DNA of 64,000 nt, from the NCBI GenBank assembly GCA_028023455.1, contig JAQFVV010006231.1:6648036-6712035 (forward strand), written 5' to 3'. Shown here piece by piece: positions 10,967-25,084 of this stretch. Within the stretch, counting starts at the first letter, position 1. Each line of letters opens with the position of its first letter. The position numbers and the translations under genes are program-made. This DNA is from Epiperipatus broadwayi. Its lineage: Eukaryota; Onychophora; Udeonychophora; Euonychophora; Peripatidae. The notes under the pieces were generated by a model, which was not told the origin of the DNA, made no database searches, and saw nothing but the letters and a program-made list of their open reading frames with translations.

Positions 10967-11499
10967 CAGTGTTCTTCAACCCTTGGTCTGCGGCCCAGCA
11001 CCGGGCTGCAGAACTTTTCTGCAGGTCCGTGTGCTAGATGGGCAATAAAAAGTTTGTAATAATAAATAATAAGAGTTTAAACTTTTAATTAATATAGCCA
11101 ATTTTTATTTATTTTTTCATCTCATTTTTACCCAATTAAAAAAAAAAGAAAACAGAATGAAAACAAAATCTAATCAATCATTCATAAATTAATTTGTTTT
11201 TCTAGTTATCACAGATGTTTATTGGGAGTGGGGGGAGTAGAATTAAATTTTTTATTACTTTTCTAAAAAAATTTAAAAAAAAGTTTTTTATTATATTAAC
11301 TCCATATATATATATAAAACTTTATCTTATATATTTAACACTGTTGTTTTGATCAGTTATAACAATTATGCTTATCTTTAAGAAAATTTATCTATAGACT
11401 TTGGCCGGTCTGCGAAATCTTATCCTTATTTTTGCTGGTCCGCGGAACCTCATCCTTATTTTTACTGGGCCGCAGATGTGAAAAGGTTGAAGACCACTG
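10967..11499. mobile_element. hAT-type MITE with perfect 8 bp target duplication
   Basis: 533 bp element. The left end is CAGTGTTCTTCAACCC and the right end inverted is CAGTGGTCTTCAACCT, followed in both by a CTGCGGCCCAG block. Exactly GTATAGAA flanks both sides (10959-10966 and 11500-11507). Such CAG-starting ends with 8 bp duplications are typical of the hAT superfamily. There is no transposase, so it moved in trans. The right end holds about three short repeats of a GGTCCGCGGAACC-CATCCTTATTTTT type (11400-11470). Confidence 0.9.
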
Positions 11500-11507
11500 G
11501 TATAGAA

Positions 11508-14500
11508 TAACTTATTGCCTTTAAGTGTAAAATTGGAATCTAAGTTTAGAGAAGAAAGAAAAAAAAGCAAATATTAAAAAAAAAAACAATTATTTTTTCT
11601 GAATTACTATTGCAATCTTTCTGTATATTGTAATGGTCAGATTTGTACATTCATGTAACAAAATCTAGAGTCCAGGTAAAATACACTGAATCTGATTGAA
11701 ATGGAATAGGATAATCCCAGGTCCAACCAAGCTTCAATCCATTTATCAGTACTCCATGGTTTACCACCCTATGAATGACATTTCTGAGGCTACACATGGG
11801 TCTTAATTTAATTCATAAGCCAGCTTCAAACAGGGAGGGAGATAAGACCCAGAAACTGACCACACATGCAATACCAAACTGAGTTAATAGTTCATTTTAA
11901 AGCAATATCAACATTTAACTCTAATGCATATCTAATATACCTAAACAATAAATTAATTGGGATTGGAAAACAGGTAAAATGTTAATGAAGATGAGGTAAA
12001 TTTTAAATAGGTTATAGTATTAATAATAATAGAATTAAAATTGAGTAAAAAAACCTATATTCAATTAGAAATCAAATTATACAATCAATCTAATGCATAT
12101 GTGAATCTTACAACAAAATGAGATTGATTTGTGTAGTACAGTATGCAATCTCATTGCAGGAGGTTTAATGGCTTCAGATGTGGTGAATAAATTATGCCTA
12201 TGGAAAATTAATTAATATGCCAAATAATATTTCTCTATTATGATTTGCTAACTGATGAGGTGGCAATACTACCCAGAGACATATATAACTAATATAGTGC
12301 CAGTATTGCAGCTGTTTGAGTGAAATAAAATAAGATTCAAGCATAATATGAAGCTTGAGAAAGATGTAAATCAGACCAGCCGGAAATTATCATGGCTTCA
12401 GATAAATTCTGAATATTATTATACTAAGGAAGAACAAGCTAAACTAGCATTATATATTGTTTTCTATAGGTACTTTACTAAACTGCAATAATAAGATGGC
12501 AGTGTAAATGCACCATTATTTCCACATAAGAGATGGTCAGTGCATTTAAACCATGAAGCTTGCTAATTAAAAAATATGAAATCTGGAACTTGGATAGGCT
12601 ACTCAAGAGTCCTGGGTCCTTACCCCAGTCACATGCTTGGCGCTCTTACCAGAACAAAATAGCCCCTGGGTGTGACATTGTGTCTACCATACTGTGGGTT
12701 GCCTATAAATGGTGACAGCCTCCACTATTAGCTCATTGGAGATTAGCAAAGCAGAATAGATCTACATATATATTGTAAATTTACATCTGCAATGCACAAA
12801 GACAAAATAACAAATATGTTAAAATTAATTAATAGTGCCTTAAAACAGATAGCTAAAATATGCTTTGTCATCAAAAGCAAGTTCATAAACTAATATAATG
12901 CTAGAATAAAAGGGCTAAATTAATAATCCTGTTTAACAAACATTGGATTCGCATCATGAATCATACCCTACAAGGTTGCAAAGGTATATTTGCAAGGATC
13001 ATAATTAATTATAAACTATAAAATATATTTTAACATTATATTTTTACGGCTAGGCTTACACTATCAGATAAAATTACTTTTAAATTATAGTTTATAATTA
13101 CAAGATCATAAACCAGAATAAATAATAAATATACATATAAATCAATTTATATTATTGTATCAATCGCATAGCAATCAGATATTATTCTTAATTAATATAA
13201 TTTTGAAACAGTGAGTCAGATCAGGATAAATAAGCATTATTTTATATTTATTAAGTTGAATATATAAATAATGATATCTTCAATACAGAATTACTAAAAT
13301 TAATAAACTCACTGTTTTAAGGTATATTTGGCATATTATCACATATATAAGAAATGAAATTTTAATACTTAAATTCAATAAGGCATTATAGGCATCACGG
13401 CAAGCACAAAAAGAAATTATAGGTTTACATTAAGAGTGATTGTGAATTTTTATTTTAATATACTATAATATGTCTGTAAGATGGCACACAATAATATAGT
13501 CTGTGTGCACAAATATGTATAATGTAAAGGAAAAATAGAAATAAACACCGACAAAAATTTTGTAGATATTTTCTACATTTCCCAGAATAAAAGTAATAAA
13601 TAAAGGGTTAACCAACTGGATTTAAAACATAATTTGATTATAAATTAAAACATTTTAAAAAGTCTAGATAAATTAATATTGTACTCTTATTTTGAATTTA
13701 AAAACAAGAATGTTTCTGATAATTGTAAAAATTTCTATTATTTATTTTTGAAATCTTTTAAATAATGCTCTATCTAAGTAAAAACATGTAGATCACACTC
13801 TTTGGTAAAATTTCAGTTATTTTCAAAATATAGTGTTTAATTAAAAGTGCTTTTGGAGTGATTAAAATTGTTTTTAATCAAGAAAAATTGAAAACAGTTA
13901 CTGTGTTTGTATCACATCAAGAGTAAAAAAGATTAGATAGATTGAAAACAGTCTGTAATTTGTTTTATCACCTCAGATGACTCTTATAAAAAAAACTGAT
14001 AAAAATATCAGTTCAGTTTGGTTTTATATCTTTGAGAAGCTGTGGCCAACTGCAAAGTCTGGTTTGTATTTTGGCTAATATTTTTGTAAAGAGTTATCTG
14101 AAGTTTGTTGGTAACTGTAGCAGAGAATAGATGCAGAGGTGGCTAGCAGAGTTATACAGAAAACTGCATGAATCAGATGTAAAAATGCAAGGAAGAAGCT
14201 GCTCTACAGTTTAATGGTAGAGTTTGAATTCACATGGAAGAAAATGACCTGCTCAAATTCATAGCTACAGATGTAGGATAAGAGGACAGTCACTTGCCTA
14301 AAATCTATCAAGCCCTAGATAGAATGAAGAATGCCAACCCTATCTGAATTATTTTTTCCTGATATGATTGTAAACCAATCTCACCCAGACCAGCAAGCTC
14401 ACCAAAATATTTCCTTAACTGGATGAAGAATTAGTTATATGTATGCTGCCATGTCTATATGCAGTGAAACACTGATAAACATATATACAGAAGTGTCTTG

Positions 14501-14950
14501 TTTTCAAATAATTTATTTAAAAGACATTTTGAAATTTATATTTGTAATTCTAAAAATGATTTTATTTTTCTATTATTAAAAAAATAATTAAGAGACATTC
14601 TAAAAGTAAAACAAACGCATAGTTTTGCTTGAATGAAATGATTGATTCATAGACACTTCTAAAACTCCAAGAATTTTTAGAGTAGAAAAAATAAAACAAA
14701 AGAAGTTTGCCAGAGTAAACTTTTTTAAAAACATTTATAATTAATTAAGGGTAACCTGGCAAAAAAGAACTTTTCTAACCTGTCAAAAATTGACTATACT
14801 TTTTTTTAAAAAAAGAAAAAGAGTAAGCTGTAATAAAGATTAATAGCTTATTCAAATTATATTTTATATATTACACATGCATATGTGAATTTTATATACT
14901 CTTAATATTAACCAAGGAATTAATTATGGAAAGTACATTTTGAATAACTT
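11508..14950. other. AT-rich intronic DNA without recognised genes
   Basis: Mostly A/T-rich sequence. Slightly GC-richer blocks at about 11690-11900, 12590-12760 and 14030-14460 have no long frames and no recognisable domains; they may be old repeats. Nothing else could be supported. Confidence 0.45.
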
Positions 14951-14959
14951 TATTTTGTG

Positions 14960-15640
14960 AGGTTAAAATCTGTAAATGTCAATGTGCACATGTACATGAC
15001 AACATATATGTTAAACCAAGAAATAATTACTTATTATAAAATTAATAATTTTATTTTGACTAAAATGAAGTATATAATGCAGACTTTTGTGTGTGTCTGC
15101 AATTCAATATGCACATATATGTTTGTTAAATATGTTATTGAATATGTATAAATTTTATTTATAGAGTTATGACAATATATTAAATAATATATTATACTGC
15201 ACTGATGTACAATGATGTGTATAGGTATTTTATGTAAACCTATTAGAACATATATGTAAATTACAATATAATAAACCAAATTTTGACTTTGTTAATCAAC
15301 ACATATATGTAAATTTTAATCATTTTTTTATTATTGGTATTTTATTGCATTTAAAAATAACATCTAAAAATATTTTATAACAAGTCAAATATGTTCAGAA
15401 ATTATATGCACACACATGTGTGTATATATGTCAAATGTATTACAAATATCAATATGTGTTAGAAAGACACATATTAACATTTTAATCATTTATTTTATTT
15501 TTAAATGTCACTTCAAATATGTTCAGTCACATGTCTGCATGATGATTGTGTTTAAAGTAAACTTAATGGAACACATATATAAATCAATGTAATAACTTGA
15601 ATATTGTAAATCACATATATGTAAATCACAATGTGATAAT
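14960..15640. repeat. Degenerate repeats with palindromic ACATATATGT core
   Basis: ACATATATGT or close variants recur about every 50-150 bp (near 15002, 15112, 15249, 15300, 15613). A longer block (TTTTAATCATTTTTT...CAAATATGTTCAG) is present twice, at about 15317-15400 and 15479-15525. The open frames here are low-complexity by-products. Probably a diverged tandem repeat or AT microsatellite derivative. Confidence 0.45.
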
Positions 15641-17366
15641 TATTACTCAAAATCAGAAGGCTTAATTTATATGTATAGCCTTATTCTAGAGACCTTTATT
15701 TCATTTATTTTTTATTGCTGTTAATAAACTTGTATTCAATTGTTAAAACTTTTTCTGCACCATCTCTTGGTGAGCACTACAGTACTTGATCTTATATTCT
15801 TCTGAGTTATATTCATGCATAATGGCTAATTATATGAATGGGGATGTATATTAGTGCAAGGGGCATTCCAATATGACATTGTTTTGGCATGGTGCTAAGA
15901 GTATATTCTTTAAAGTCCTGCCCTACATTTTATTTAGTTTATAATTATTAGGAATTAAGTTTATAGTTGGCCTGTACATTAATGGTACTAAGTATCCAGC
16001 CATTGATGATAATCAGCATGTTTTAATATCACAGCATTTTTTAGATTTTTCTGGTTATGTATTCTGATGAATTAGCATGTAAGTAGTGCATCCAAATTAA
16101 TGGTTTCAATAATCTGCTACAAGCTTGCAAGGGCTAAATAGTTAGCCTGGTCTACAGAAGACCCATTTCCATTCCAGTCACCATGTTGACTGTTAATTTA
16201 TGTTTTTTATTGTTCAAATCCAATTACCAGATTGATTGTTGATTTATTTTTAATTACTAATCAATGATTGTGATGGATGAGTGTTACTTATACTTACTTA
16301 GATATATTGATAATGCTTGGTTGATGAATTTATAATTATACTTATAGTTGCTCTAAGAAGTTAGCTGGCTGATCTCTCAGAGAGATTTTATATCATGCTC
16401 TTTAATATATAAAATTGCTTATAGATTTTTTGATATTGAACATTCTTTTAATATCATTTTAATATCTTTTGATCTCATGCTCTCTCAAAGAGATATCAAG
16501 ATCTCTCATGTTTATAATATATAACATTTTTAATATTTTTTTGATATTCCTCATTACTTTAATATTTATTTTTAAAATTTTGTCCACTATCCCACCTTCA
16601 CTGCAACATGACCTGATATCCCCATCCTGTTACAATACATAACATTAGAGAGTTTACAGATTCAACTTTCAAGGAATAAGGCAAATATTATTTAGACCCT
16701 ACATTTACTTTAGATACAAGTTTTAGAAATTAACTTTTAACATTCGTTTAGGTTTATGATAGCTATAGCTTTTAAATTAAGAGTTAAAGTTCATTTTAGA
16801 GTTTTTGATAGTGATCTTATAATATTGTCTATAGTTTTTGGTAGCAGCTTGTCTGTTGGCACTTCTTGGTGGTAAATTTGGTAACAATTCTTATTCTTCA
16901 GATAGGCAGCATTTTTCCAGTTGAAGTACTAGTGCAGTAGACTATTATCAGGAATGTCTTCCATCACTAGAATGGATATGTGCTCTTTGGCACATAGGAT
17001 GGAGATGGAGATCACCATTCCCCAAGCTTGAGAAACAATAATGCCTGCCTGCTCTTCTCAACCATATCAGAATCCAAACAGGTATGGATTATGTTTACAG
17101 ATGCTTCAAGATTTTACAGAGTATATATTTACATGGAAAAAAACCTAGGCTATTTGTAATCACCTGTGATAAAATTATAATTTTAATAAATTTTTTTGAA
17201 TGAGACAAGCAATTAACAGCTTTAAAATTTTATATTTTAAATTACCAAAATAACTTTTATCATTTGTCTTATACCCTGATCAGGATATTTTTCAAGGTTC
17301 AATGATTTACTTTTCCCATAAGATATTAGCAATAGTCACAGTTGGCTAAATCTTGTTTACAATATG
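15641..17366. other. AT-rich intronic DNA with a short direct repeat
   Basis: No gene seen. Two related blocks at about 16369-16470 and 16498-16580 begin GATCTCTCA and continue with similar AT-rich text, suggesting a local tandem duplication with a period near 130 bp. Confidence 0.4.
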
Positions 17367-17374
17367 AAATATAT

Positions 17375-18361
17375 GGTAATACAGCATCTATTGAGCCACA
17401 CCATTCGATGGCGCTGTTGCTACGCTAAAGCACATAAATATCCTGTTTACAAGGTCACTCATAGATCTTATGGCCTATATACTGTTCAATCACTAAGATG
17501 TTGAATTGCACCCTTACACCAACATCTCTAGCATGTTGAACATTATTAGCGATGAGTATATGACACTCTCTCTAGACATTACTCTTGACTATTGTACAGC
17601 GTATGATATGAAGGTTTTTATACTTGTAATAATGAAAAGTCTATTGAACGGATTTATTTTGCTTCAATGTATTGTAATTGATGTGAGTTGGTAAAAATTG
17701 TAACGAATTGTCAAACTCCCCTTCTTTCATTGTCAGGGGTCAGAATTGATGAAATGAGGAGTGTAAATCATGATTTGGCAAAGTTCACGATCAAGTCGGG
17801 CACTTTCCGAGACTTTTTCAAGATCAAAACAACAGTTCAATGGCAGATGACCATTCAGTGTTGTAGTTTTGAGATTGACCTGCTACAGAAAGCAAATGCA
17901 TTGGCCTTCCTTCAACCCCCAAAAAGAAAATATTTGACACAGCCAGAAAAAAACTGTCTTTTTTAGTGGTTTAATGAAATTAAGGCATTGTCAAACATCT
18001 GGAATGGAAGGTCCATCGTGTCAATGGCGATGAAGAGGTTCCATTCGCTCATGGGACGGGCTTTGAGGGCTGGCTGGGAATTGCTTTTTCCCAAGCGGTA
18101 TGGCTAATTGATTCTTGAAGACAGGACCAGTTTACAGTGAAGCATATTACAGCTGACTTAGAAAGGTGTCAAAATGCCGTAAGGAATATGACCACAGGTC
18201 TTAGAGAGGTCTGTCGAGAAAGCCTTGTTTCTCGATAAACAAAACAAACAAAAAAAAAAGTTTTTTCAAAAACAATCAAAAAAGACTTGGTTATAAAAAA
18301 AAAAAAACAAAAAAAAAGTTTCTTTAAAAAAAAAAAAGAGACCGGACAAAAAGGAATAATG

Positions 18362-18392
<31 letters not shown>

Positions 18393-18663
18393 GACGGAAT
18401 ATTTTTAACCCCCCCCCCCCCAAAAAAAAAAAAAAAAAAACCATTTTTTGATTTTTAAGAAAAATATACACCAAACCGGTAACAAAAAAAAAACAATAAC
18501 AAACAACAAACAAAAAAAAAAAAGTAAAAAAATTCAAACAAATCCAAAAATTAAAAACATAAATCAACCAAATTTGAAAAACAGCCTGGTAACATTATAT
18601 CTATTCATTTTTCACTAGCAACAGCACCATCAGATGGTGTGGCTCAATAGATGCTGTATTACC
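17375..18663. mobile_element. Non-autonomous DNA transposon, GGTAATAC termini, 8 bp TSD
   Basis: 1289 bp element. The left end GGTAATACAGCATCTATTGA continues through GCCACACCAT to a GATGGCGCTGTTGCTA block. The right end (18604-18663) is its reverse complement over about 45 bp with few changes. An identical 8 bp word, AAATATAT, flanks both sides (17367-17374 and 18664-18671). The 8 bp duplication fits hAT or P-type elements, but the ends do not start with CA. The interior (17688-18180) has a 92-residue open frame with no recognised transposase motif, and 18235-18560 is homopolymer-rich. It was probably mobilised in trans. Confidence 0.8.
18235..18560. repeat. Homopolymer-rich low-complexity tract inside the 17375 element
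   Basis: Long runs of A, T and C (for example T-run at 18361-18378 and C-run at about 18409-18421) with short pieces between them. The - strand frame 18169-18567 is a phenylalanine-rich translation of this tract and not a gene. Assembly or sequencing error in the homopolymers is possible. Confidence 0.7.
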
Positions 18664-18671
18664 AAATATAT

Positions 18672-21600
18672 TTTTGACAACATTTATTGTCTAAACAAAT
18701 TTTAGGTGTGCATCGCATGATTTTATTTTGCAGATTATTTTAAATTAAATTTAGAAACTACAGTAAATGATCGAATAACAAGATGATATATATATGATGG
18801 TGGTACATGAAATGGCTATGCATATGCAATTTAAGCAAATTAAATACAAATTGACTTATAAATGAATTAAATTATATTTTAAATTATATATATATTACTT
18901 TTGAATAAATCTACTTAGATTACAGACATTGATGTTTATATACACACACACACACAAAACTGTGTAGGCATCTTAAGAGGTACTCTTTAAGGGCTTAAAC
19001 ATGGCACAGATGGAGGCTGTAGAAGTAAATAAGTGAAATATAAATGACAGAGTAAATATACCATTTCATTATAATAATATATATTTCATTATAATAATAT
19101 ATAGCGAGAAAAATTGTTTTCTTTTCATACTTAGAGAATGCTTATATATAAACTAAATACAGATTTATTGTGTTGTAATTATAGAATTGATAGAGTAATT
19201 TTATTCAAAGGTTTTGTTTTATAAATAAAAATGGCATTAAACTTTTTTGTTTAATTAAACTAAAGTATAGATTATTTAATTATACAAATCATTTAATATT
19301 GCAAGAATAAAATTGTAATTTATTCATTTTTATTATTCTTTTAATTAAAGTATACTTATAATAAAAATATAAACAACACCTTGTAGTAATTGTTTTTTTA
19401 TATAATTAAAAAACATAAATCTTTTTTCTTCTCATTGTGTTGCTAAAAAAAGAAAAAGGTAATTAAAACAAAATGATAACAAGATGATGAAGATATCAAT
19501 AGAAAAAACTACACTGCTTGTCTTGTTTTTAAAAGTTAAATTCTGTAGTTTTACTGTATTAAAGTTAGCCTTGCTGGTTAAACATTTGGACAAGATTTAA
19601 AATTAATTGTCATCCTGTAAACTAAAGAAAGTAGAAAGCTGTGAAACTTTTCAAACTCAATTGGTAGGGAAATTGAAGCTAAATCAATTGTCAATGTATT
19701 TATCATCAAAATGATTGTATCAATATAAAGAAAATATTAAGAAAACATGTCAACAGATTACTAATCAATTATAGCCAATAATGTAAAATATTTTAATGTG
19801 TGTATGCTTACATTCATATATTTAAAAATAATCGTTGAAGTCATTAGCTTTACTATTTTCTCAAGTATTTTATAAAAATATAATTTTTGTAATTATTAAG
19901 CTAATAAAGTAATTTTTTATTAATATTAACATAGAATTTTTTTTTTGAATATTTGAAATATTTTGTAAATAATTGCTGATGATCAATCTGTAATAACAAA
20001 AAATTCTAATAGTAAATGTAATATTTTGTTGTTTTTATTACAATGTTTTTATTTAAGGGGTAGTTTTATTTAACACATTAGCTCCAAACCGCCATATTGA
20101 TTTTTTTTAAAATACTGGCCTGAGACACAATTTTCACTATAACTTAAGTTTTAATTATGTTAGAGCAAAAAAATTACATTAATAGAAACTAGAAAAACTA
20201 AGGCAAACAAAAAGCATAAGATAAATAGTGATAACTATATAAAAAATAAGGGAAAAAGAAATTTTCACATCTGAAATAATTATTATTTTGTTTTTTCATA
20301 AATTAACATTAACTAAAATTCAAATTACATCTTCAGTGATAATTTCTTTGTATTCCTCACAAAATTATCTTTCTAAACATGTATAACTGTCTTACCTGAG
20401 ATAATCCATAGCTTCACAATCTCCAAAAGAAGTCGAATATGAATTCTTCATTTTTATCTTGTACCTCAAAAGTTCCAAATGTCAAAGAAAAAGATTCATC
20501 CTAATAAAAGATATAAAAGAAATCATCATAGAAATTGGCTTTTTGTGTCTATCTAAAACTAGAAATTGTAGGCCACTGTCTATATCACTGATAAAATGAG
20601 TTTCATCTCTTCATTTTATATTTTTTGTGTACATCAGTGATATTTATATTCTTTATGGACACCAGTGTTGATTATATTCTTTATGCACACTAGTGATGCT
20701 ATCTTGTTATATTTATTGTATCACATAGATATAATTTCTTTGTATATAGTCCATTTGTTAGCTATAGACTTGAAAATAATGTGATGAAGCATATAGCAAA
20801 ACCAGAGTGACTCCAATGCATGAGTATCAAGTCATAAACAAGAATCAAATCAAATTCTATTTGCCTGCATATGCAATCTATACACTTGATTATTAGTTTT
20901 GTAACTCATTACTTGTAAACACAAACATATTATATAAACATAGTTATAAATAATAAATTATTAAACTTTTTGAAAATCATTATTTTTATAAAATAAGTGG
21001 ATTAGAACTTTAGAAAATTACGGTAGATATGAATTCTATATGAGCATAAATAAATATATAATTTATATTAACACACATTAACTACAAACTAAAATTAATA
21101 AAAAAGATAATTTTTTCAAAAAATTAAAAAAAAAATTAAAATTTTATACTTACGAGTCTTTACGTTGAAGCTCCATTGTAGGCCTTGTTTGTGAATAACA
21201 CCCAAGAAATGTTGACTTGCAGCCTGTTAAATCTTTTCTGTCTTTTATCGCTTTGTGATAATTACAAAATTTATCAAAAAACAAAAGAAATTAAATATCT
21301 TCCTTGATTAAAATTGCTGCCAAAAATCCAAATTTCAACAAATTTTTTTGAGGTAGACATTGAGCTGGTATTTTTCTGCCAGCTCATAATCATACATATA
21401 TATATACACACATATTTTGTAAAAATAAAATATATACATTGTAATAAACTTATTTTATTAGAAATAAATAAACACGTACTTTTCTATCAGTTCATATATA
21501 CGCACATATATATTTTGTTAAAATATAAATATCGTTTTATAATACATAATTTTAAAAAATAAATTAACACTTAATTTTAAAACGGGGTTTTAAGAAGTTA

Positions 21601-21890
21601 AAATAAATTAGATCAAGATCTTGTTTTTTTTTGATAAAAGTTTGTCTTTTGTTTAGTCTTTAAAAAAAAAAATTCTTAAAGATAGAAAGGAAAAGAAAGC
21701 AATTAGTTCTATTGTTGGGGTTTTGATAATGAAGGTATTTTTATGCTATCTATTATGCTGTTCAATTGGAATGTTTCTTTGGGATTTTAAAATAAAATAT
21801 GAAATAAAGGAAGAGAAGGTTAAAGGTGTGAACTGAGACTTTAAAAAAAAACTATAAATTACAGACTTTCCTTTTGTTCTAATTAATTGG
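18672..21890. other. AT-rich intronic DNA
   Basis: No gene seen. A small tandem repeat lies at about 20625-20710: ATTCTTTATG plus an ACACCAGTG-type word, roughly three copies of 28-35 bp. Short open frames are chance A/T-rich runs. Confidence 0.45.
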
Positions 21891-22200
21891 ATTTCTGCCG
21901 AGGACAATACCTAATCTATAAGTTTCAATTTGACTCGGACTTTTCAATATTAACAATCGAAAAATTACATAAAAAAACAATTAAGAAGAAAGCGCAAGGG
22001 GGAAATTTGAGTGGCTAGAGCTAACAGAACTTTCCCTTTTGAGAATCTCTTCCTATTGCCATCTGGAACTGCCTTGTAAATGCTGGATATAGAGAGCTAG
22101 CCAAGGAGAACGGACTGGAAGATCACGGACCAACCACGACGAATATAAGGTGAAATATTCCACTCATACAGGACCTACACTGATCGATCAGGGTAAATTG
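21891..22200. other. GC-richer island of unknown origin
   Basis: This block of about 300 bp stands out by composition from A/T-rich surroundings. A short + frame (about 21990-22100) reads EWLELTELSLLRISSYCHLE and then stops; I recognise no domain. A donor-like AGGGTAAAT ends the block (about 22189). It could be a noncoding exon, a SINE or another old insertion. Confidence 0.25.
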
Positions 22201-24769
22201 ACTTTTTTTTTATTATTATTATAATTTCAAGAGACATTTGCATAATAGAATAAAGAAGAGAATAAAAAGAAAAAAAATGCCTTCACTTCAAATATCTCAA
22301 AGTTTCAGCAATAGAAAAAGGGGGGATATGTATTCTTTAAGTAGATATATTTACTAATTCAAATTAATCCACATTATATTTTTTTGTGTTATGTTTTATT
22401 AATTAAACTTATCTTTAGTTGCTATGATTGTTGTTATTATAATGCAAAGAGATGAATAAGCAAAATTATATACTCGATCTAAGGGCAGGTAAAATTTACG
22501 ATGATAAGATTTAACATTTGAAGAAGGAGATTTGAATGGGTTTGTTTGTTTAACCAACACACTCTTATAGTAAGTCACCCTAGAGTTCACTCATAGTAAT
22601 ATACCATTTTTTTTTTTGATGAAAATAATAAATTAAGAAAAAAAGTGACAGCGCATGATCCTTCGAGAACAATACATGTTAATTCTTGATTAGAAAGGAA
22701 AAAGGATCGGGAGGGTTTGATTCAACAAATGTGAGGGAAGGAAATAGACAACAAATAGAATAAAGGTGTAATAAATATTTCAACAATATTTAAGCATGGA
22801 TCTGTTTTTTTTTTATTTATTTATTATAATTAATTCTTATATTTCATTTTGTAATCTTTTGGTTCATTAAAAAAAAATTATTTTAAGGTTTGCATTTGGT
22901 GATTGCCATTCGTAAATAAATTAACCGTTATTATAGAAAATTTATAATATGGTCTTGGCAGAAATGCTTGATGGCACCCTCGAATGGCCACCGTACATTG
23001 CAATCTCGTAAAATTTAAGAGCGTAACAAAATGTTTTGTTACAACATCTTTGGAATCACATGACAGAGAGCTATCAAATGCCCATATTTTGGTTGATGTC
23101 ATACTTATACTTTTTACATCAGTAAAGAAAGAAACAATGCTTTAGCTGATGTGTGGTTAACCGACTCAAAGAGCCCAAGCAGTTTAAAAAAAGTGTAATT
23201 TTTTTGTTGGGGAAAAAAATTATTTAGATGATCCCAAATCTAATCATATGAGAATGTGTCTCATATCTGAAAATTAAATCACTATATAAAATTCTAGATA
23301 TTCAGTTTTTTTTTTAAAAAAAATTGTATGCCTTATTTTCTTAATACACTGATCTGTTTTTTTTCTATATGTCAAAGCATCAGCCGGGAAGCAAACCTGC
23401 AACAACTGTCTGCAAGCAACTGCTTGCAAGGCAGCTGCACTGACCTCTTGGCTATCAACACTTGACTACACTGATCTGTCTTGAGAGAATATTTACTGCT
23501 AAATTGCTGCTTTTTTGCATCAGCTATTTTTGTTATACTTTTTAATAGTATATTGGTTATCTTCTTATTCATTCAAGTGTGAATCATCTCCAAAGTTTCT
23601 TTATATTTTATAATAATTTGCAAGTTATAATTTAAATTCATTGAAATATTTCCGAAGATTAAGAATTGTCAATACTATCATTGTTAATAGTTTTTGTCTT
23701 TTTCGTTTTGCATTAATATGTATTTTACTTCTTACTAATTGGTGTTTATTCCATGGATTGAATCTATTGAGAGCATTACAGTTTTAAAATGTATACTTTT
23801 TGTTAGTCAAAATATAACCCAATTTGCTGGATCTTTATTTGGTTGCTTAGCATCCCTCCCCCCCCCCCCCAAAAAAAAAAGAATTCATAAAGTACATTTT
23901 TCTTTTTCTGTGAACTCCATAAGTCTGGATCCAATCTCATTTCTGAAATAGTAACTAAATTTACTCACAGTGCTTTCATCTTGCATTCATTTACCAATTC
24001 TAGCATTAAAATCTCATATAACAATTTTAAAATATTATTGATCTAATTAAAATCATGAACAGTTATATACAAATCCCCTATGCAATAAGAACTTGTTGGG
24101 ACATAATCCTGAATTATTTGCATTTGATATCTTTTTTGAATAAGTATTCTTCCAATTTTTATTTCTAATTAATTCTATGTCATTTATTCTTTCAATATTT
24201 GTGCTTTTGTAATGATTTATATTCCCACTTTTTGAATCAATTGTCTTTTCATCTTTTTTTTTTCTAACTTTATAATGTTCAACAAGGTCCCATTTAATAT
24301 TAGAAAATTCCTTTTTGAATTAATAAGATCTTTCTTCATTTAAAAATGATCTGCAGGTACATGCATGTGAATAAAATCTTGTAATTGAATTTCAGCCTGG
24401 ATCATCTGCCTTTGACCATCATCCATTGCCTTGACTAGTAACTTTACAACCTCTTGGGAATAAAAACCATAATTTTGTCTGCATTGATTGTAAATATTTA
24501 TTTAAAAAGATTCATTTACACACTTTCATTCTGCATTTAAAAAACTCAAGCAATATTTCAGTTAAAACTAGTAGACAATTGAGAAGAAAGATTATAGTGT
24601 TTTTTTGATTTTAAACTCACCCAAAGTAAAAATTCAATACTCTCATTATGTGGGCTGATATATGTTGGTAAGCAGCTTATTTACATTCATTTATAAATAA
24701 TCACACTATAAAAATAATTATAATGATAAGAACAAATGGAGTGGGCATAAGGAATTTTTTATAATCAAT
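22201..24769. other. AT-rich intronic DNA
   Basis: Apart from the tRNA-like segment listed separately and a C-run/A-run at about 23859-23880, nothing is recognisable. Short open frames show no domain. Confidence 0.4.
23380..23455 (-). repeat. Possible tRNA-derived SINE head or tRNA pseudogene
   Basis: On the - strand the segment reads GAGGTCAGTGCAGCTGCCTT, then a TTGCTTGCAGACAG loop-like part and GCAGGTTTGCTTCCCGGCTG. The last part resembles a B box (GGTTCGATTCC) with mismatches and the first an A box. The GC content is far above the neighbours. A tidy cloverleaf with paired acceptor ends could not be drawn, so a working tRNA gene is unlikely. Confidence 0.3.
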
Positions 24770-25084
24770 TCCTTTAAGAATATCTGTAGAATTGGGTTTA
24801 CATTTATTGATTATTTAATCACTGCATTGATATCGTGAAACAATACTGGTATAACTAATCGATAAATTTCAGATTATTTTTATTTGGAAAAATGATTTTT
24901 TTATAATACTACATAATACTGACTTACAAATTAATTTTTAAATTAAATATGAAATTTAAAACATCTTATTACTTGTAATTGAGAGGTTTGTTTTGAACTT
25001 TTAGTATTATTTGTCTTTTCAATTTATTTTATTTTAAACAAAAGTGGAAGTTGGGAAGAAAAAATACAGTTAGACCAATATTTC

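Noticed and set aside
18169-18567. 132-residue phenylalanine-rich frame on the - strand
   Set aside because: Produced by A-runs and C-runs of a low-complexity tract.
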